Shown here: in pieces, positions 1 to 9,000 of the stretch
How the letters are laid out: every line of letters starts with the position of its first letter
Position numbering within the stretch: position 1 is the first letter of the stretch
Source of the DNA: Actinokineospora fastidiosa
GTDB taxonomy: Bacteria > Actinomycetota > Actinomycetes > Mycobacteriales > Pseudonocardiaceae
Length of the DNA stretch: 64,000 nucleotides
Direction: 5' to 3'
Assembly (NCBI RefSeq): GCF_014648415.1
Contig: NZ_BMRB01000001.1
Span: 496,001 to 560,000 of the forward strand
The notes under the pieces: model-generated
Told to the model about the DNA's origin: nothing
Database searches by the model: none
The model's input: only the letters and a program-made list of their open reading frames with translations
Translations under genes and position numbers: made by a program

Positions 1-120
1 AAGGGTAACCCCTGTCCACAGTGGAGCACTTGACCTCCAGCGCGGTGCAGGTCGGAAACTCGGATGACGACGCACGCGACCAGGCGTAACGTCGAAGGCC
101 GACTGCCTGGGGGGAGCCAC

Positions 121-1884
121 ATGGAGAGCGAACCGAAACGCGGCGGCCTGGCCTCGATCGCGCGGCTGGGCCCCTACCTGCGCCCGGTCCGCGGCCGGGT
201 CATCGGCTCGGCGGTCGCCGTGCTCTGCTCGATGATCTGCGGGCTGACGATTCCGCTGGTCATCCAGCGCATCCTGGACGGGCCGGTGGCCACCGGCGAC
301 ACCGGCGGCCTGGTCTGGCTGGTGGCCGCGGTCGCCGCGCTCGGCGCCACCGAGGCCGCGCTGTTCTTCACCCGCCGCAGGCTCATCGCCGGGCCGAGCA
401 CCCGGGTCGAGGCGAACCTGCGCGCCGACCTGTACGCCCACCTGCACCGGCTGCCCATCGCCTTCCACGACCAGTGGCAGTCCGGGCAGCTGCTGTCGCG
501 CGCGGTGTCGGACCTGTCGACGATCCGCCGGTTCATCGCGTTCGCGGGCATCTTCCTGGTGGTCAACACCCTGACCATGGTCATCGGCCTTGGCGTGCTG
601 TTCTTCCTCGACCCGGTGCTGGGCGCGATCACGCTGGCCTGCGCGCTGCCGCTCATCGTCATCTGCACGCGCTTCGAGTCGAAGTACTCCGTGCTCTCCC
701 GCCGCGCCCAGGACCAGGAGGGCGACCTGGCCACCACGGTCGAGGAGTCGGCGCTGGGCATCCGGGTGCTCAAGGCGTTCGGCCGGGGGCCGGAGCTGGC
801 CCGCCGCTTCGCCGCGCAGGCCCGCGAGCTGCGCGGCACCGAGCTGGCCAAGGTCCGGGTGCTCGCGCTGCTGTGGGGCGCCATCATCATGCTGCCCGAG
901 CTGGGCATCGCCGCCCAGCTGCTGGTCGGCTCGCTCGGCATCGCCAACGGGACCATGACGGTCGGCACGCTGGTCGCGGGCATCACCGTCGCGGTATTCC
1001 TGCGCTGGCCGGTGGACTCGATCGGCTGGCTGCTGGCCGAGACCAACCAGACGGCGACGGCGGCGGAGCGGTACTGGGAGGTCCGCGACGCCGAGGTCAC
1101 CATCACCGACCCGGACTCCCCCAAGCACCTGCCCGCCGACGGCGCGGGCCTGCTGCGGTTCGAGGACGTGCGCTTCGCCTACCCCTCCGGCGCCGAGGTG
1201 CTGGCCGGGGTGGACCTGGAGGTGCGCCCGGGCGAGACGGTCGCGCTGGTCGGCCCCACCGGTTCCGGCAAGACGACGCTGACCGCGCTGGTCGCCCGCC
1301 TGGCCGACGTGACCGGGGGACGCGTCACCGTCGACGGGGTGGACGTGCGCGACCTGCCGCTGGCCGAGCTGCGCACCGCGGTGGCCACGGCGTTCGAGGA
1401 GGCGGTGCTGTTCTCCGCCAGCGTCGCCGAGAACGTCCGGCTGGGCGCGCCCGAGGCCTCCGACGACGACGTGCGCACCGCGCTGCGGATCGCGCAGGCG
1501 GAGAAGTTCGTCGACGGCCTGCCCTGGGGCCTGGACACCCGCATCGGCGAGCAGGGCCTGTCGCTGTCCGGCGGCCAGCGGCAGCGCCTGGCGCTGGCCC
1601 GCGCGGTAGTCGGCAGGCCGAAGGTGCTGGTGCTCGACGACCCGCTGTCCGCGCTGGACGTGCAGACCGAGGCCGAGGTCGAGCACGCGCTGCGCAGCGT
1701 GCTCTCGGGCGTGACGGCGCTGGTCGTCGCGCACCGGCCGAGCACGGTCCAACTGGCCGACCGGGTCGCGCTGCTGGAGGGCGGCCGCATCACCGCGGTC
1801 GGCACGCACACCGAACTGCTGGCGGCCAACCCGGCCTACCGGGCCCTGCTGTCCACTCTGGACAACGAACGGACGAGCGTATGA
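121..1884 (+). CDS. ABC exporter half-transporter, subunit 1 (degenerate ATP site)
   Basis: Fused ABC exporter half: an N-terminal six-helix membrane domain (about residues 20-300) and a C-terminal ATPase domain. Walker A GPTGSGKTT is near residue 379, the signature LSGGQRQ near 482 and Walker B LVLDDPLSALD near 503. The Walker B has Asp where the catalytic Glu normally sits, while the partner gene has the canonical DEATSSLD. This is the pattern of heterodimeric exporters with one degenerate ATP site. A start at 121 is preferred over 64 because GGGGGAG lies just upstream. The stop overlaps the next start (ATGA), implying coupled translation. The exported substrate (drug, lipid or peptide) cannot be read from sequence. 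Confidence 0.9.
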   Translation: MESEPKRGGLASIARLGPYLRPVRGRVIGSAVAVLCSMICGLTIPLVIQRILDGPVATGDTGGLVWLVAAVAALGATEAALFFTRRRLIAGPSTRVEANLRADLYAHLHRLPIAFHDQWQSGQLLSRAVSDLSTIRRFIAFAGIFLVVNTLTMVIGLGVLFFLDPVLGAITLACALPLIVICTRFESKYSVLSRRAQDQEGDLATTVEESALGIRVLKAFGRGPELARRFAAQARELRGTELAKVRVLALLWGAIIMLPELGIAAQLLVGSLGIANGTMTVGTLVAGITVAVFLRWPVDSIGWLLAETNQTATAAERYWEVRDAEVTITDPDSPKHLPADGAGLLRFEDVRFAYPSGAEVLAGVDLEVRPGETVALVGPTGSGKTTLTALVARLADVTGGRVTVDGVDVRDLPLAELRTAVATAFEEAVLFSASVAENVRLGAPEASDDDVRTALRIAQAEKFVDGLPWGLDTRIGEQGLSLSGGQRQRLALARAVVGRPKVLVLDDPLSALDVQTEAEVEHALRSVLSGVTALVVAHRPSTVQLADRVALLEGGRITAVGTHTELLAANPAYRALLSTLDNERTSV

Positions 1885-3710
1885 GCACGCCGGAAGAGGA
1901 GTGGCGCGGCGTCGCCGCCGAGGACACCGAGAACCTGACCCAGCGCGCGACGCTGCGGCTGCAGAAGCGCTCGCGCGCCCTGCTGGGCCGGCTGATCCGC
2001 CCGCACCTGGGCGCGACCGTGCTGGCGCTGGCGCTCGTCGTCGCCGAGAACCTCGCCTCGCTGGCCGGTCCGCTGCTCATCGCCGCGGCCATCGACAACG
2101 GCATCCCGTCGGCCATGGGCGGGGACGCCACGACGCTGGCCTGGTGCGTGGGCGGCTACCTGGCGGCGACGACGGGCTCGGCCGGGCTGCGCTACGCGTT
2201 CCTGCGGTTGTCCGGGCGCATCGGCCAGGACCTGCTGCTCGACCTGCGGCAGCGGATCTTCCGGCACGCGCAGCGGCTGTCCCTGTCGTTCCACGAGTCC
2301 TACACCTCCGGGAAGGTCATCTCCCGGCTGACCAGCGACGTCGACTCCCTGGACGACCTGCTGGAGAACGGCGTCGACGGGCTGCTGTCCGCGGCGCTGT
2401 CGGTCACCGGAATCGCGGTGCTGCTGCTGGTGCTGGACGCGCCGCTGGCGCTGTTCGTGCTGGCCGGGTTCATCCCGCTGCTGCTGGCCGCGCGCTGGTT
2501 CTTCCGCAATTCCAACGCCGCCTACCGCAACACCCGGGGCGCGATCGCCAAGATCATCGTGCAGTTCGTGGAGACGATGAACGGCATGCGCGCGGTGCAG
2601 GCGTTCCGCCGCGAGGCCCGCAACGAGTCGATCATGGCAGGGCTCAACGACAGCTTCCGCAGGGCCAACCACCGCGCGCTCGACGTCGTCGCGGTCTTCA
2701 CCATGACCGTGCGGCTCGTCGGCAACATCAGCCTGGCCGTGGTGCTGCTGATCGGCGCGTGGCGGGTCGTCGGCGGCGGGCTGGAGCTGGGCGTGCTCAC
2801 CGCGTTCCTGCTGTACCTGCGCCGCTTCTACGACCCGCTCGACGACATGGCGATGTTCGCCAACGCGTACTCGGCGGCCACGGCGGCGCTGGAGAAGATC
2901 TCCGGCGTGCTGGAGGAGGAGCCGGACGTGCGCGAGCCCGCCGCGCCGGTGGCCCTGCCGCCGTCGGCGCTCGGCCGCGCGATCACCTTCGACAGCGTCG
3001 AGTTCCGCTACACGCCGACCGGGCCGGTGGTGCTGCCGGAGTTCGACCTGGTCATCCCGTCCGGCCAGACGGTGGCGCTGGTCGGCCCGACCGGGGCGGG
3101 CAAGTCGACGCTGGCCAAGCTGGTCGCCCGGTTCTACGACCCGACGGCGGGCGCGGTCCGGCTCGACGGCGTGGCGCTCACCGACATCGCCGACGCCGAC
3201 CTGCGCCAGGCGGTCGTCATGGTGACGCAGGAGAACTTCCTGTTCGCGGGCTCGGTCGCCGACAACATCGCCCTGGGCAAGCCGGACGCGACCCGCGCGG
3301 AGGTCGAGTCGGCGGCCGGGGCGGTGGGCGCGCACGAGTTCATCTCGCGCCTGCCCGACGGCTACGACACCGACGTCCGCAAGCGCGGCGGCAGGCTCTC
3401 GGCAGGCCAGCGGCAGATGGTGGCCTTCGCCCGCGCGTTCCTGGCCGACCCCACGGTCCTGGTGCTGGACGAGGCCACGTCCAGCCTGGACATCCCGACC
3501 GAACGGGCGGTGCAGGGCGCGCTGGAGTCGGTGCTGGCCGACCGGACGGCGCTGATCATCGCCCACCGGCTGTCGACGGTGCTGATCGCCGACCGGGTCC
3601 TGGTGATCGACGACGGCCGGGTGGTCGAGGACGGCTCCCCCGCCGACCTCATCGCCGGGTCCGGCCGCTTCGCCGCCCTGCACACCCGCTGGCGGGACTC
3701 GCTGGTCTAG
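1881..3710 (+). CDS. ABC exporter half-transporter, subunit 2 (catalytic ATP site)
   Basis: 609-residue partner of the preceding half-transporter. It has an N-terminal cytosolic stretch of about 40 residues, a six-helix membrane domain, then an ATPase domain with Walker A GPTGAGKST (near residue 402), signature LSAGQRQ (near 506), Walker B LVLDEATSSLD (near 526) and H-loop IIAHRLS. All catalytic residues are present, so this subunit should supply the hydrolysing site of the heterodimer. The ATG lies inside the upstream stop (ATGA overlap), fixing the start. It ends 4 bp into the convergent DUF2537 gene. Substrate unknown. Confidence 0.9.
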   Translation: MSTPEEEWRGVAAEDTENLTQRATLRLQKRSRALLGRLIRPHLGATVLALALVVAENLASLAGPLLIAAAIDNGIPSAMGGDATTLAWCVGGYLAATTGSAGLRYAFLRLSGRIGQDLLLDLRQRIFRHAQRLSLSFHESYTSGKVISRLTSDVDSLDDLLENGVDGLLSAALSVTGIAVLLLVLDAPLALFVLAGFIPLLLAARWFFRNSNAAYRNTRGAIAKIIVQFVETMNGMRAVQAFRREARNESIMAGLNDSFRRANHRALDVVAVFTMTVRLVGNISLAVVLLIGAWRVVGGGLELGVLTAFLLYLRRFYDPLDDMAMFANAYSAATAALEKISGVLEEEPDVREPAAPVALPPSALGRAITFDSVEFRYTPTGPVVLPEFDLVIPSGQTVALVGPTGAGKSTLAKLVARFYDPTAGAVRLDGVALTDIADADLRQAVVMVTQENFLFAGSVADNIALGKPDATRAEVESAAGAVGAHEFISRLPDGYDTDVRKRGGRLSAGQRQMVAFARAFLADPTVLVLDEATSSLDIPTERAVQGALESVLADRTALIIAHRLSTVLIADRVLVIDDGRVVEDGSPADLIAGSGRFAALHTRWRDSLV

Positions 3711-4270
3711 CCGAAGACGATGAACGGCAGGGCCACCCAGCCCGCGCCGATGCCGCCAGCGACGCCGAGGGCGACCCAGCGCCAGATCGGCACGCCCTTG
3801 GTCAGCCACACCGACGGGAGCAGGCCCGCGGTCACCACGACGTTGGCGCCCACCGCGAGCAGCGGGGACGTCTCGTCGAGCGTGGCCGACAGCGTCCCGA
3901 CGGCGAACACGACCAGGGTGAAGGCGAAGGCGGCGACCAGCAGGCCGGTGGCCCACGGCGTGGGCTCCGGCGGCGGCGGCTGCTTCTCCTGGGTCACCGG
4001 CGGGGCGAGCACCGCGACCTCGCCGGAGAGCGGGTCGACGTAGCTGACCTGGGTGTTCATCGCCTCGGCGACGCGGGCGGCGAGCTGGCGGCCGCGCCGG
4101 GAGACCACGGCGGCCGCCGACTCCGCCTCGGTGCGCCCGACCGCGCCCGCCACCCTGGCCCAGTCCCGCAGATCGGCGGTGAGGTCCGCGCCCAGCGGCA
4201 GGGTGTCCGGGTCGATCTCCCGGTCATCGCCGACGAGCACGGCCCGCTCATCCCTGGCGCGCAGTTCCAC
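3707..4270 (-). CDS. DUF2537 membrane protein (Rv0882-like)
   Basis: 187 residues. The N-terminal half is soluble with Arg/Ala-rich helices, followed by a Pro-rich linker (KQPPPPEPTP) and three predicted membrane segments at about 107-127, 137-157 and 164-186. It resembles the actinobacterial DUF2537 family, whose function is unknown. In mycobacteria the family member sits beside an rRNA methylase, as here. The gene overlaps the end of that methylase gene by 23 bp, so the two are probably co-transcribed. Its 3' end touches the convergent ABC exporter gene. Confidence 0.8.
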   Translation of the reverse strand: MELRARDERAVLVGDDREIDPDTLPLGADLTADLRDWARVAGAVGRTEAESAAAVVSRRGRQLAARVAEAMNTQVSYVDPLSGEVAVLAPPVTQEKQPPPPEPTPWATGLLVAAFAFTLVVFAVGTLSATLDETSPLLAVGANVVVTAGLLPSVWLTKGVPIWRWVALGVAGGIGAGWVALPFIVFG

Positions 4271-5078
4271 CCCGGGCTCCTTCGGTGAGTGCGTAGAACG
4301 CGACCGCGCCCGCGGTCGCCACGTTGAGCGAGTCGACGGCGCGCGACATCGGGATGCGCACGGCGGCGTCGGCGGCGGCGATGGCCGCCTCGGTCAGGCC
4401 GGGGCCCTCCGAGCCCAGCAGCAGCGCCACCCGCTCGCCGCCGACGGCGACTTCGGACAGCGGGACCGCGTCGGCGCGCGGGGTCAGGGCCAGGACGCGG
4501 AAACCGGCCGCCCGCAGCAGGTCCAGCCCCGCTGGCCAGTCGTGGAGCGGCGCGAACGGGACGGCGAGCACGTGTCCCATGGAGACGCGGACGCTGCGCC
4601 GGTACAGCGGGTCGCTGCAGCCCGGGCCCAGCAGGACGGCGTCGACGCCGAGGGCGGCGGCGTTGCGGAACAGCGCGCCCAGGTTCTCGTGGTCGCCCAC
4701 GCCCTCCAGGACGGCGATGGTGCGCGCGGTGGCCAGCAGGTCGGGCAGCGGGACCGGCGCGGCCCGGTCGGCGGCGGCGAGGACGCCGCGGTTGAGGTGG
4801 AAGCCGACGGTCTCGGCCATCACCTCCGCGCTCGTGGCGTACGCCGGGATGTCGCGGTCGGCCAGGTCCGGAGCCAGCGCCTCGATGCGGCGCGGGACGC
4901 CGAGCAGGGCGCGCACGGGGTAGCGGGAGGCGAGCAGGCGCTGCACGACGACCACGCCCTCGGCGATCACCAGGCCGCGCCCGCCGGGCCGGTCCGGCCT
5001 GCGGTCGGCGGTCGTGAGGTCGCGGAAGTCGTCCAGCCTGGGGTCCGCTGGGTCCGCCACCTCGATCACCTGCGCCAC
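4248..5078 (-). CDS. TrmH/SpoU-family RNA 2'-O-methyltransferase
   Basis: 276 residues with the three SPOUT motifs: motif 1 around NLGALFRNAAALGVDAVLL, motif 2 LLLGSEGPGL and motif 3 IPMSRAVDSLNVATAGAV. An N-terminal substrate-binding domain occupies about residues 1-110. These enzymes use S-adenosylmethionine to methylate ribose 2'-OH of rRNA or tRNA; the trefoil-knot C-terminus binds SAM. The match in gene order to mycobacterial Rv0881 supports an rRNA target, but the nucleotide methylated cannot be inferred. The GTG start at 5078 gives full length; the downstream DUF2537 gene overlaps its 3' end. Confidence 0.88.
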   Translation of the reverse strand: MAQVIEVADPADPRLDDFRDLTTADRRPDRPGGRGLVIAEGVVVVQRLLASRYPVRALLGVPRRIEALAPDLADRDIPAYATSAEVMAETVGFHLNRGVLAAADRAAPVPLPDLLATARTIAVLEGVGDHENLGALFRNAAALGVDAVLLGPGCSDPLYRRSVRVSMGHVLAVPFAPLHDWPAGLDLLRAAGFRVLALTPRADAVPLSEVAVGGERVALLLGSEGPGLTEAAIAAADAAVRIPMSRAVDSLNVATAGAVAFYALTEGARGGTARQG

Positions 5079-5192
5079 CCGCGCAGTGTCGCACGGCGGG
5101 GCGGGCGCGCCCAGGCGTCCCCGCCGCTTGCGCTGCGTTACCTCGGCATAACGGACGGCACCAGTTTGGGCGCTAGAAAGGAAGTGAGGGCT

Positions 5193-5228
5193 ATGCCAAC
5201 GTTGGCCTCCCGCGCACGTTCCGGCTGA
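5193..5228 (+). CDS. Possible 11-codon leader ORF
   Basis: An ATG preceded by the purine-rich AAAGGAAGTGAGGG encodes an 11-residue peptide (MPTLASRARSG) ending 26 nt before the start of the glutamate-cysteine ligase gene. Its stop codon sits at the edge of the inverted repeat CCGGCT-gacg-AGCCGG (5221-5236). It may be a translated leader that affects the downstream gene, but it contains no Cys or Glu codons that would suggest classical attenuation. Low confidence. Confidence 0.25.
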   Translation: MPTLASRARSG

Positions 5229-5254
5229 CGAGCCGGACAGACGGGAGGGGCGTC

Positions 5255-6751
5255 ATGGGCCAGAACGTAGCCACCGAGCCAGGCGGACTCGACCGGCAGC
5301 GCTATCGGGCGAAAATGCGCCGGTGTCTGGACGCGCTGGGGCGGATGCTGGCCGAGGGCGGCTTCAACGCCGCGCCGCCGCAGATGGGCATGGAGATCGA
5401 GCTCAACCTCGTCGACGACACGCTCGGGCCCGCGATGCTCAACACCACGGTCCTGGAGAAGATCGACGATCCCTGCTACACGCTCGAACTGGGCCAGCAC
5501 AACCTGGAGTTCAACGTGCGGCCCCGGCCGCTGGGCGGCAGCCAGTCCATCGAGCTGGAGTCCGAGCTGACCGCGTCGCTGGCCGGGGCCTCGCTCAAGG
5601 CGCTGGACGCGGGCGCGCGGCTGGTGCTCATCGGCACGCTGCCGACACTGCGGCCGGAGCACCTTGAGGTGCGCTGGCTGACGCAGAAGACGCGCTACCG
5701 CAGGCTGAACGAGCAGATCTTCGCCGCCCGGGGCGAGGAACTGGTGCTGCACATGGAAGGCACGCCGCTGCCGGGGCGGCGGGCGGAGAAGCTGCGCCGG
5801 ATGCAGGACTCGATCCTCGCCGAGGCCGCGTGCACGTCGTTGCAGCTGCACCTGCAGGTGCCGCCGGAGGAGTTCGCCGCCAACTGGAACGCCGCGCAGT
5901 GCCTCGCTGGCGTGCAGGTCGCCATCGGCGCCAATTCACCGTTCATGCTGCGCAAGGCGCTGTGGCATGAGACACGGATCCCGTTGTTCCTCCAAGCGAC
6001 TGACACCCGTCCGGAGGAGTTGAAGAACCAGGGCGTGCGGCCGAGGGTGTGGTTCGGCGAGCGGTGGATCACCTCGATCTTCGACCTGTTCGAGGAGAAC
6101 GTCCGGTATTTCCCCGGTTTACTGCCCGAAGTGGACGACGAGGACCCGCTGGACGCGCTGGACCGGGGCCGTCCGCCGAGGCTGAGCGAGCTGCGCCTGC
6201 ACAACGGCACGATCTGGCGGTGGAACCGGCCGGTGTACGACGTCAGCGACGACCTGCCGCACCTGCGGGTGGAGAACCGCGTGCTGCCCGCGGGCCCGAC
6301 GGTCGCCGACATGATGGCCAACGCCGCGTTCTTCTACGGAGCCCAGCGCGCGCTGGCCACACAGGACTATCCGTTGTGGACCCAGATGTCGTTCCAGGCC
6401 GCCGAGGAGAACCTGCACGCGGGCGCGCGGCACGCGTTCGGCAGCCAGCTGTACTGGCCCGGCGCTGGCTGGGTCCCGCCGGACGAGCTGGTGCTGCGCA
6501 AGCTGCTGCCGATGGCGCACGAGGGCCTGGCCGACTGCGGCGTCTCCGACAGCGCGCGCGAGCGCTACCTCGGGATCATCGAGGCCCGCTGCACGGCCCG
6601 GCGGACCGGGTCGTCGTGGCAGCGCGACACCGTCACCGTGCTGGAGGCGCGCGGGATGGACCGGGAGGCCGCCCTGGCCGGGATGCTCCGGCGGTACGTC
6701 GAGCTGAGCGAGGCGGGCGAGCCCGTGCACACCTGGCCCGTGCTCGGCTAG
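5255..6751 (+). CDS. Glutamate-cysteine ligase-family protein (GCS2 type)
   Basis: 498 residues with GCS2-type carboxylate-amine ligase hallmarks: GMEIELNLVD near residue 45, the metal/glutamate-binding stretch NLEFNVRPRPLG near 86, and LHLQV near 192. Family members ligate an amine to the gamma-carboxyl of glutamate using ATP. Actinomycetes use mycothiol rather than glutathione, so the physiological product could be gamma-glutamyl-cysteine or a related gamma-glutamyl amide. The ATG at 5255 follows a good ribosome site (GGGAGGGG). It stands alone, 42 bp upstream of the superoxide dismutase gene in the same direction, so shared expression under oxidative stress is plausible but unproven. Confidence 0.8.
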   Translation: MGQNVATEPGGLDRQRYRAKMRRCLDALGRMLAEGGFNAAPPQMGMEIELNLVDDTLGPAMLNTTVLEKIDDPCYTLELGQHNLEFNVRPRPLGGSQSIELESELTASLAGASLKALDAGARLVLIGTLPTLRPEHLEVRWLTQKTRYRRLNEQIFAARGEELVLHMEGTPLPGRRAEKLRRMQDSILAEAACTSLQLHLQVPPEEFAANWNAAQCLAGVQVAIGANSPFMLRKALWHETRIPLFLQATDTRPEELKNQGVRPRVWFGERWITSIFDLFEENVRYFPGLLPEVDDEDPLDALDRGRPPRLSELRLHNGTIWRWNRPVYDVSDDLPHLRVENRVLPAGPTVADMMANAAFFYGAQRALATQDYPLWTQMSFQAAEENLHAGARHAFGSQLYWPGAGWVPPDELVLRKLLPMAHEGLADCGVSDSARERYLGIIEARCTARRTGSSWQRDTVTVLEARGMDREAALAGMLRRYVELSEAGEPVHTWPVLG

Positions 6752-6793
6752 TGTTGCGAGTGGGTTGCAATTACGACTGATTGGCATCTGGAG

Positions 6794-7429
6794 ATGGCTC
6801 CCTACGTCCTGCCCGACCTCGACTACGACTACGGCGCGCTGGCGCCGGTGATCATCGGGGACATCAACGAGCTGCACCACGGCAAGCACCACGCCGCGTA
6901 CGTCAAGGGCACCAACGACACGCTGGAGAAGATCGCCGAGGCCCGCGACCGGGGCGACTTCGGCGCGATCGTCGGCCTGGAGACCACGCTGGCGTTCAAC
7001 CTCGCGGGCCACACCCTGCACGCGCAGTGGTGGAAGAACCTCAGCCCGGACGGCGGCGACAAGCCGACCGGCGAGCTCGCCGCCGCCATCGACGAGCACT
7101 TCGGCTCGTTCGACGGCCTGCGCGCGCAGCTGAACGCCGTGTCCGCGACCATCCAGGGCTCGGGCTGGGGCGTGCTGGCCTGGGACCCGGTGGGCGAGCG
7201 GCTGGTGACCCAGCAGCTCAAGGACCACCACTCCAACCTGTCGATCGCCACCACGCCGCTGCTGGTGTTCGACACCTGGGAGCACGCGTACTACCTGCAG
7301 TACCGCAACGTGAAGACCGACTACATCGAGAAGCTCTGGAACATCGTGGACTGGGCCGACGTCACCGCGCGCTTCGAGGCCGCCCGCGCGGGCGTCAACG
7401 GCCTGCGCCCACCCGCCCCCGCGGCCTAG
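6794..7429 (+). CDS. sodA: Fe/Mn-family superoxide dismutase
   Basis: 211 residues, a full-length cytosolic Fe/Mn superoxide dismutase converting superoxide to hydrogen peroxide and oxygen. The four metal ligands are all in place: His28 (ELHHGKHH), His76 (HTLHAQWW), Asp160 and His164 (DTWEHAYY). His145 (KDHHSN) occupies the position that I recall as His in the Fe enzyme of M. tuberculosis and Gln in mycobacterial Mn enzymes, which suggests iron use; this is inference. The ATG is 42 bp after the upstream stop. A strong hairpin terminator and then an iron-box-like sequence follow the gene. Confidence 0.95.
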   Translation: MAPYVLPDLDYDYGALAPVIIGDINELHHGKHHAAYVKGTNDTLEKIAEARDRGDFGAIVGLETTLAFNLAGHTLHAQWWKNLSPDGGDKPTGELAAAIDEHFGSFDGLRAQLNAVSATIQGSGWGVLAWDPVGERLVTQQLKDHHSNLSIATTPLLVFDTWEHAYYLQYRNVKTDYIEKLWNIVDWADVTARFEAARAGVNGLRPPAPAA

Positions 7430-7470
7430 AGGACCCGGCGGATGCTCCGACAGGCCCCGCCGTGAAATGA

Positions 7471-7508
7471 ATGGCCCCCGCTTCCGGACGCTGGGAAGCG
7501 GGGGCCAT
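7471..7508. terminator. Strong hairpin terminator after sodA
   Basis: Perfect 15-bp stem: ATGGCCCCCGCTTCC (7471-7485) pairs with GGAAGCGGGGGCCAT (7494-7508) around an 8-nt loop. It sits between the convergent sodA and MFS transporter genes and could act on transcripts from either side. There is no long U-run, as is usual in high-GC actinomycetes. Confidence 0.75.
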
Positions 7509-7554
7509 TCGGTTCCCGAACTGACTGCCGCTCCCACCACGAAGCGGACAAGAC

Positions 7555-7573
7555 TTAGGTTAGCCTTACTTCA
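7555..7573. promoter_or_regulatory. IdeR/DtxR-type iron box, orphan
   Basis: TTAGGTTAGCCTTACTTCA matches 15 of 19 positions of the IdeR/DmdR consensus TTAGGTTAGGCTAACCTAA, with a perfect left half-site. It lies between the 3' ends of two convergent genes rather than upstream of a coding gene, so its target is unclear: a small or antisense RNA, or a remnant of a lost iron gene. Confidence 0.5.
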
Positions 7574-7635
7574 GTTCTCCTGACAACCCCCGTGCGGCAG
7601 TGACCTGGCCCACTGAAGAGGTGTTGGAAAGCGGG

Positions 7636-9000
7636 TCAGCGCACCCGGGCGCGGCGCTCGCGGCGCAGCACGCGCAGCCGGGACCAGTTGGCCGGGGACA
7701 CCCGGACGCCGCCGCGGCGCAGCAGGAGCAGGCCGCAGGCGATCGCGGCGAGCGCGGCCACCGCGCCGCCGACGATGAACGGGGAGCGGCCGCCGAACTG
7801 GTCGGCCAGCCAGCCGGTCATCGGGGCGCCGAGCGGGTTGCCGCCGACGAAGACCAGCATGTAGAGGCCCATGACCCGGCCGCGCATCTCCGGGGCCGCG
7901 GCCAGCTGCACGGTCGAGTTCGCCGCGGTCATGAACGTCATCAGCGCCAGGCCGACCGGGATCAGGCCGATGGCGAACATGCCGTAGGTCGGCAGCAGGC
8001 CGAGCACGACCTGCAGGACGCCGAACAGCAGGGCCGAGCCGAGCAGCAGGCGGGTCCTCGGCCTGCCGCGCGAGCTGCGGCGCGCGGCCAGCAGGGCGCC
8101 TGCGAGGGTGCCGACGGCCAGGGTCGTCGAGAGCAGGCCGTAACCGCTGGCGTCCTGGTGGAAAACGTTCGCCGCGGCGATCGCCAGCGAGACGAAGAAG
8201 GTCATGCCGAAGGTGCTGACGAAGAACACCAGCACCATCACGGTCAGGATGTCGGCGCGTCCGCGCACGTAGCGCAGGCCCTCCATCAGCTGACCGCGCC
8301 GGGCGGCCACCCGGGGCGACGGGTGCAGGTCGCCGACGCGCATCAGCAGCAGGCCCGCGACCACGGCGCCGGTCAACACCGCGTTGGCCAGGAACAGCCA
8401 GCCGGTGCCGATGAGCGTGATCAGCACGCCCGCGATGGCCGGGCCGACGATCCGGGCGAGGTTGAAGTTCGTGGAGTTGAGCGCGACCGCGTTGGTCAGC
8501 TGCCCCCGGCCGACGATCTCCACCACGAACGACTGCCGCACGGGCACCTCGACCGCGCTGAACGCGCCCAGCACGAAGCAGAGAACGTAGACGTGCCAGA
8601 CCTGCACGACACCGGTGACGTCCAGCACGCCCAGCACCACCGCGCTCAGCGCCATGCCCGTCTGCAGCCCGATGAGGAGCTTGCGCTTGTCCATCCGGTC
8701 GGCGAGCACGCCCGCCCACAGCGACAGCATCAGCGTGGGCAGGAACTGCAGCGCCGCGGCGATGCCGAGGGCGACCGGGTTGTTGTCGGTGAGGACGAGC
8801 ACGAGCCAGTCCTGCGCGATGCGCTGCATCCACGTGCCGGTGTTCGACAGCAGCGCGCCGCCCGCGAAGAGGCGGTAGTTGCGCACGCGCAGGGACGAGA
8901 ACATCCCGTCCCGGGTAGACGGACGCGACGGGCTGGGCGGAGACGGTGCGGGGGTAGGGATGGGGGTGAGCCTGTCCTGTGTGCCCGCTGGTGTCCGCAC
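7636..9000 (-). CDS. MFS exporter, EntS-like (MFS_3)
   Basis: 454 residues with a Pro/Ser-rich cytosolic N-terminus of about 32 residues and about 12 membrane helices. It resembles the EntS/enterobactin-exporter branch of the major facilitator superfamily (motif A variant WAGVLADRMDKRKLL after helix 2, NSTNFNLARIVGPAIAGVL in helix 5). It probably exports a small molecule by proton antiport. The GTG start shares its G with the TAG stop of the upstream MarR gene, so regulator and pump form one translationally coupled unit. An iron-box sequence lies 63-81 bp beyond its 3' end, which is suggestive for a siderophore-type exporter but in the wrong place to control it. Confidence 0.85.
   Translation of the reverse strand: MRTPAGTQDRLTPIPTPAPSPPSPSRPSTRDGMFSSLRVRNYRLFAGGALLSNTGTWMQRIAQDWLVLVLTDNNPVALGIAAALQFLPTLMLSLWAGVLADRMDKRKLLIGLQTGMALSAVVLGVLDVTGVVQVWHVYVLCFVLGAFSAVEVPVRQSFVVEIVGRGQLTNAVALNSTNFNLARIVGPAIAGVLITLIGTGWLFLANAVLTGAVVAGLLLMRVGDLHPSPRVAARRGQLMEGLRYVRGRADILTVMVLVFFVSTFGMTFFVSLAIAAANVFHQDASGYGLLSTTLAVGTLAGALLAARRSSRGRPRTRLLLGSALLFGVLQVVLGLLPTYGMFAIGLIPVGLALMTFMTAANSTVQLAAAPEMRGRVMGLYMLVFVGGNPLGAPMTGWLADQFGGRSPFIVGGAVAALAAIACGLLLLRRGGVRVSPANWSRLRVLRRERRARVR

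Noticed and set aside
474..1880. Long + frame reading through the first ABC gene into the second
   Set aside because: The upstream part is an Arg/Ala/Gly-rich shadow of the first ABC gene in another frame; the true second gene begins at 1881.
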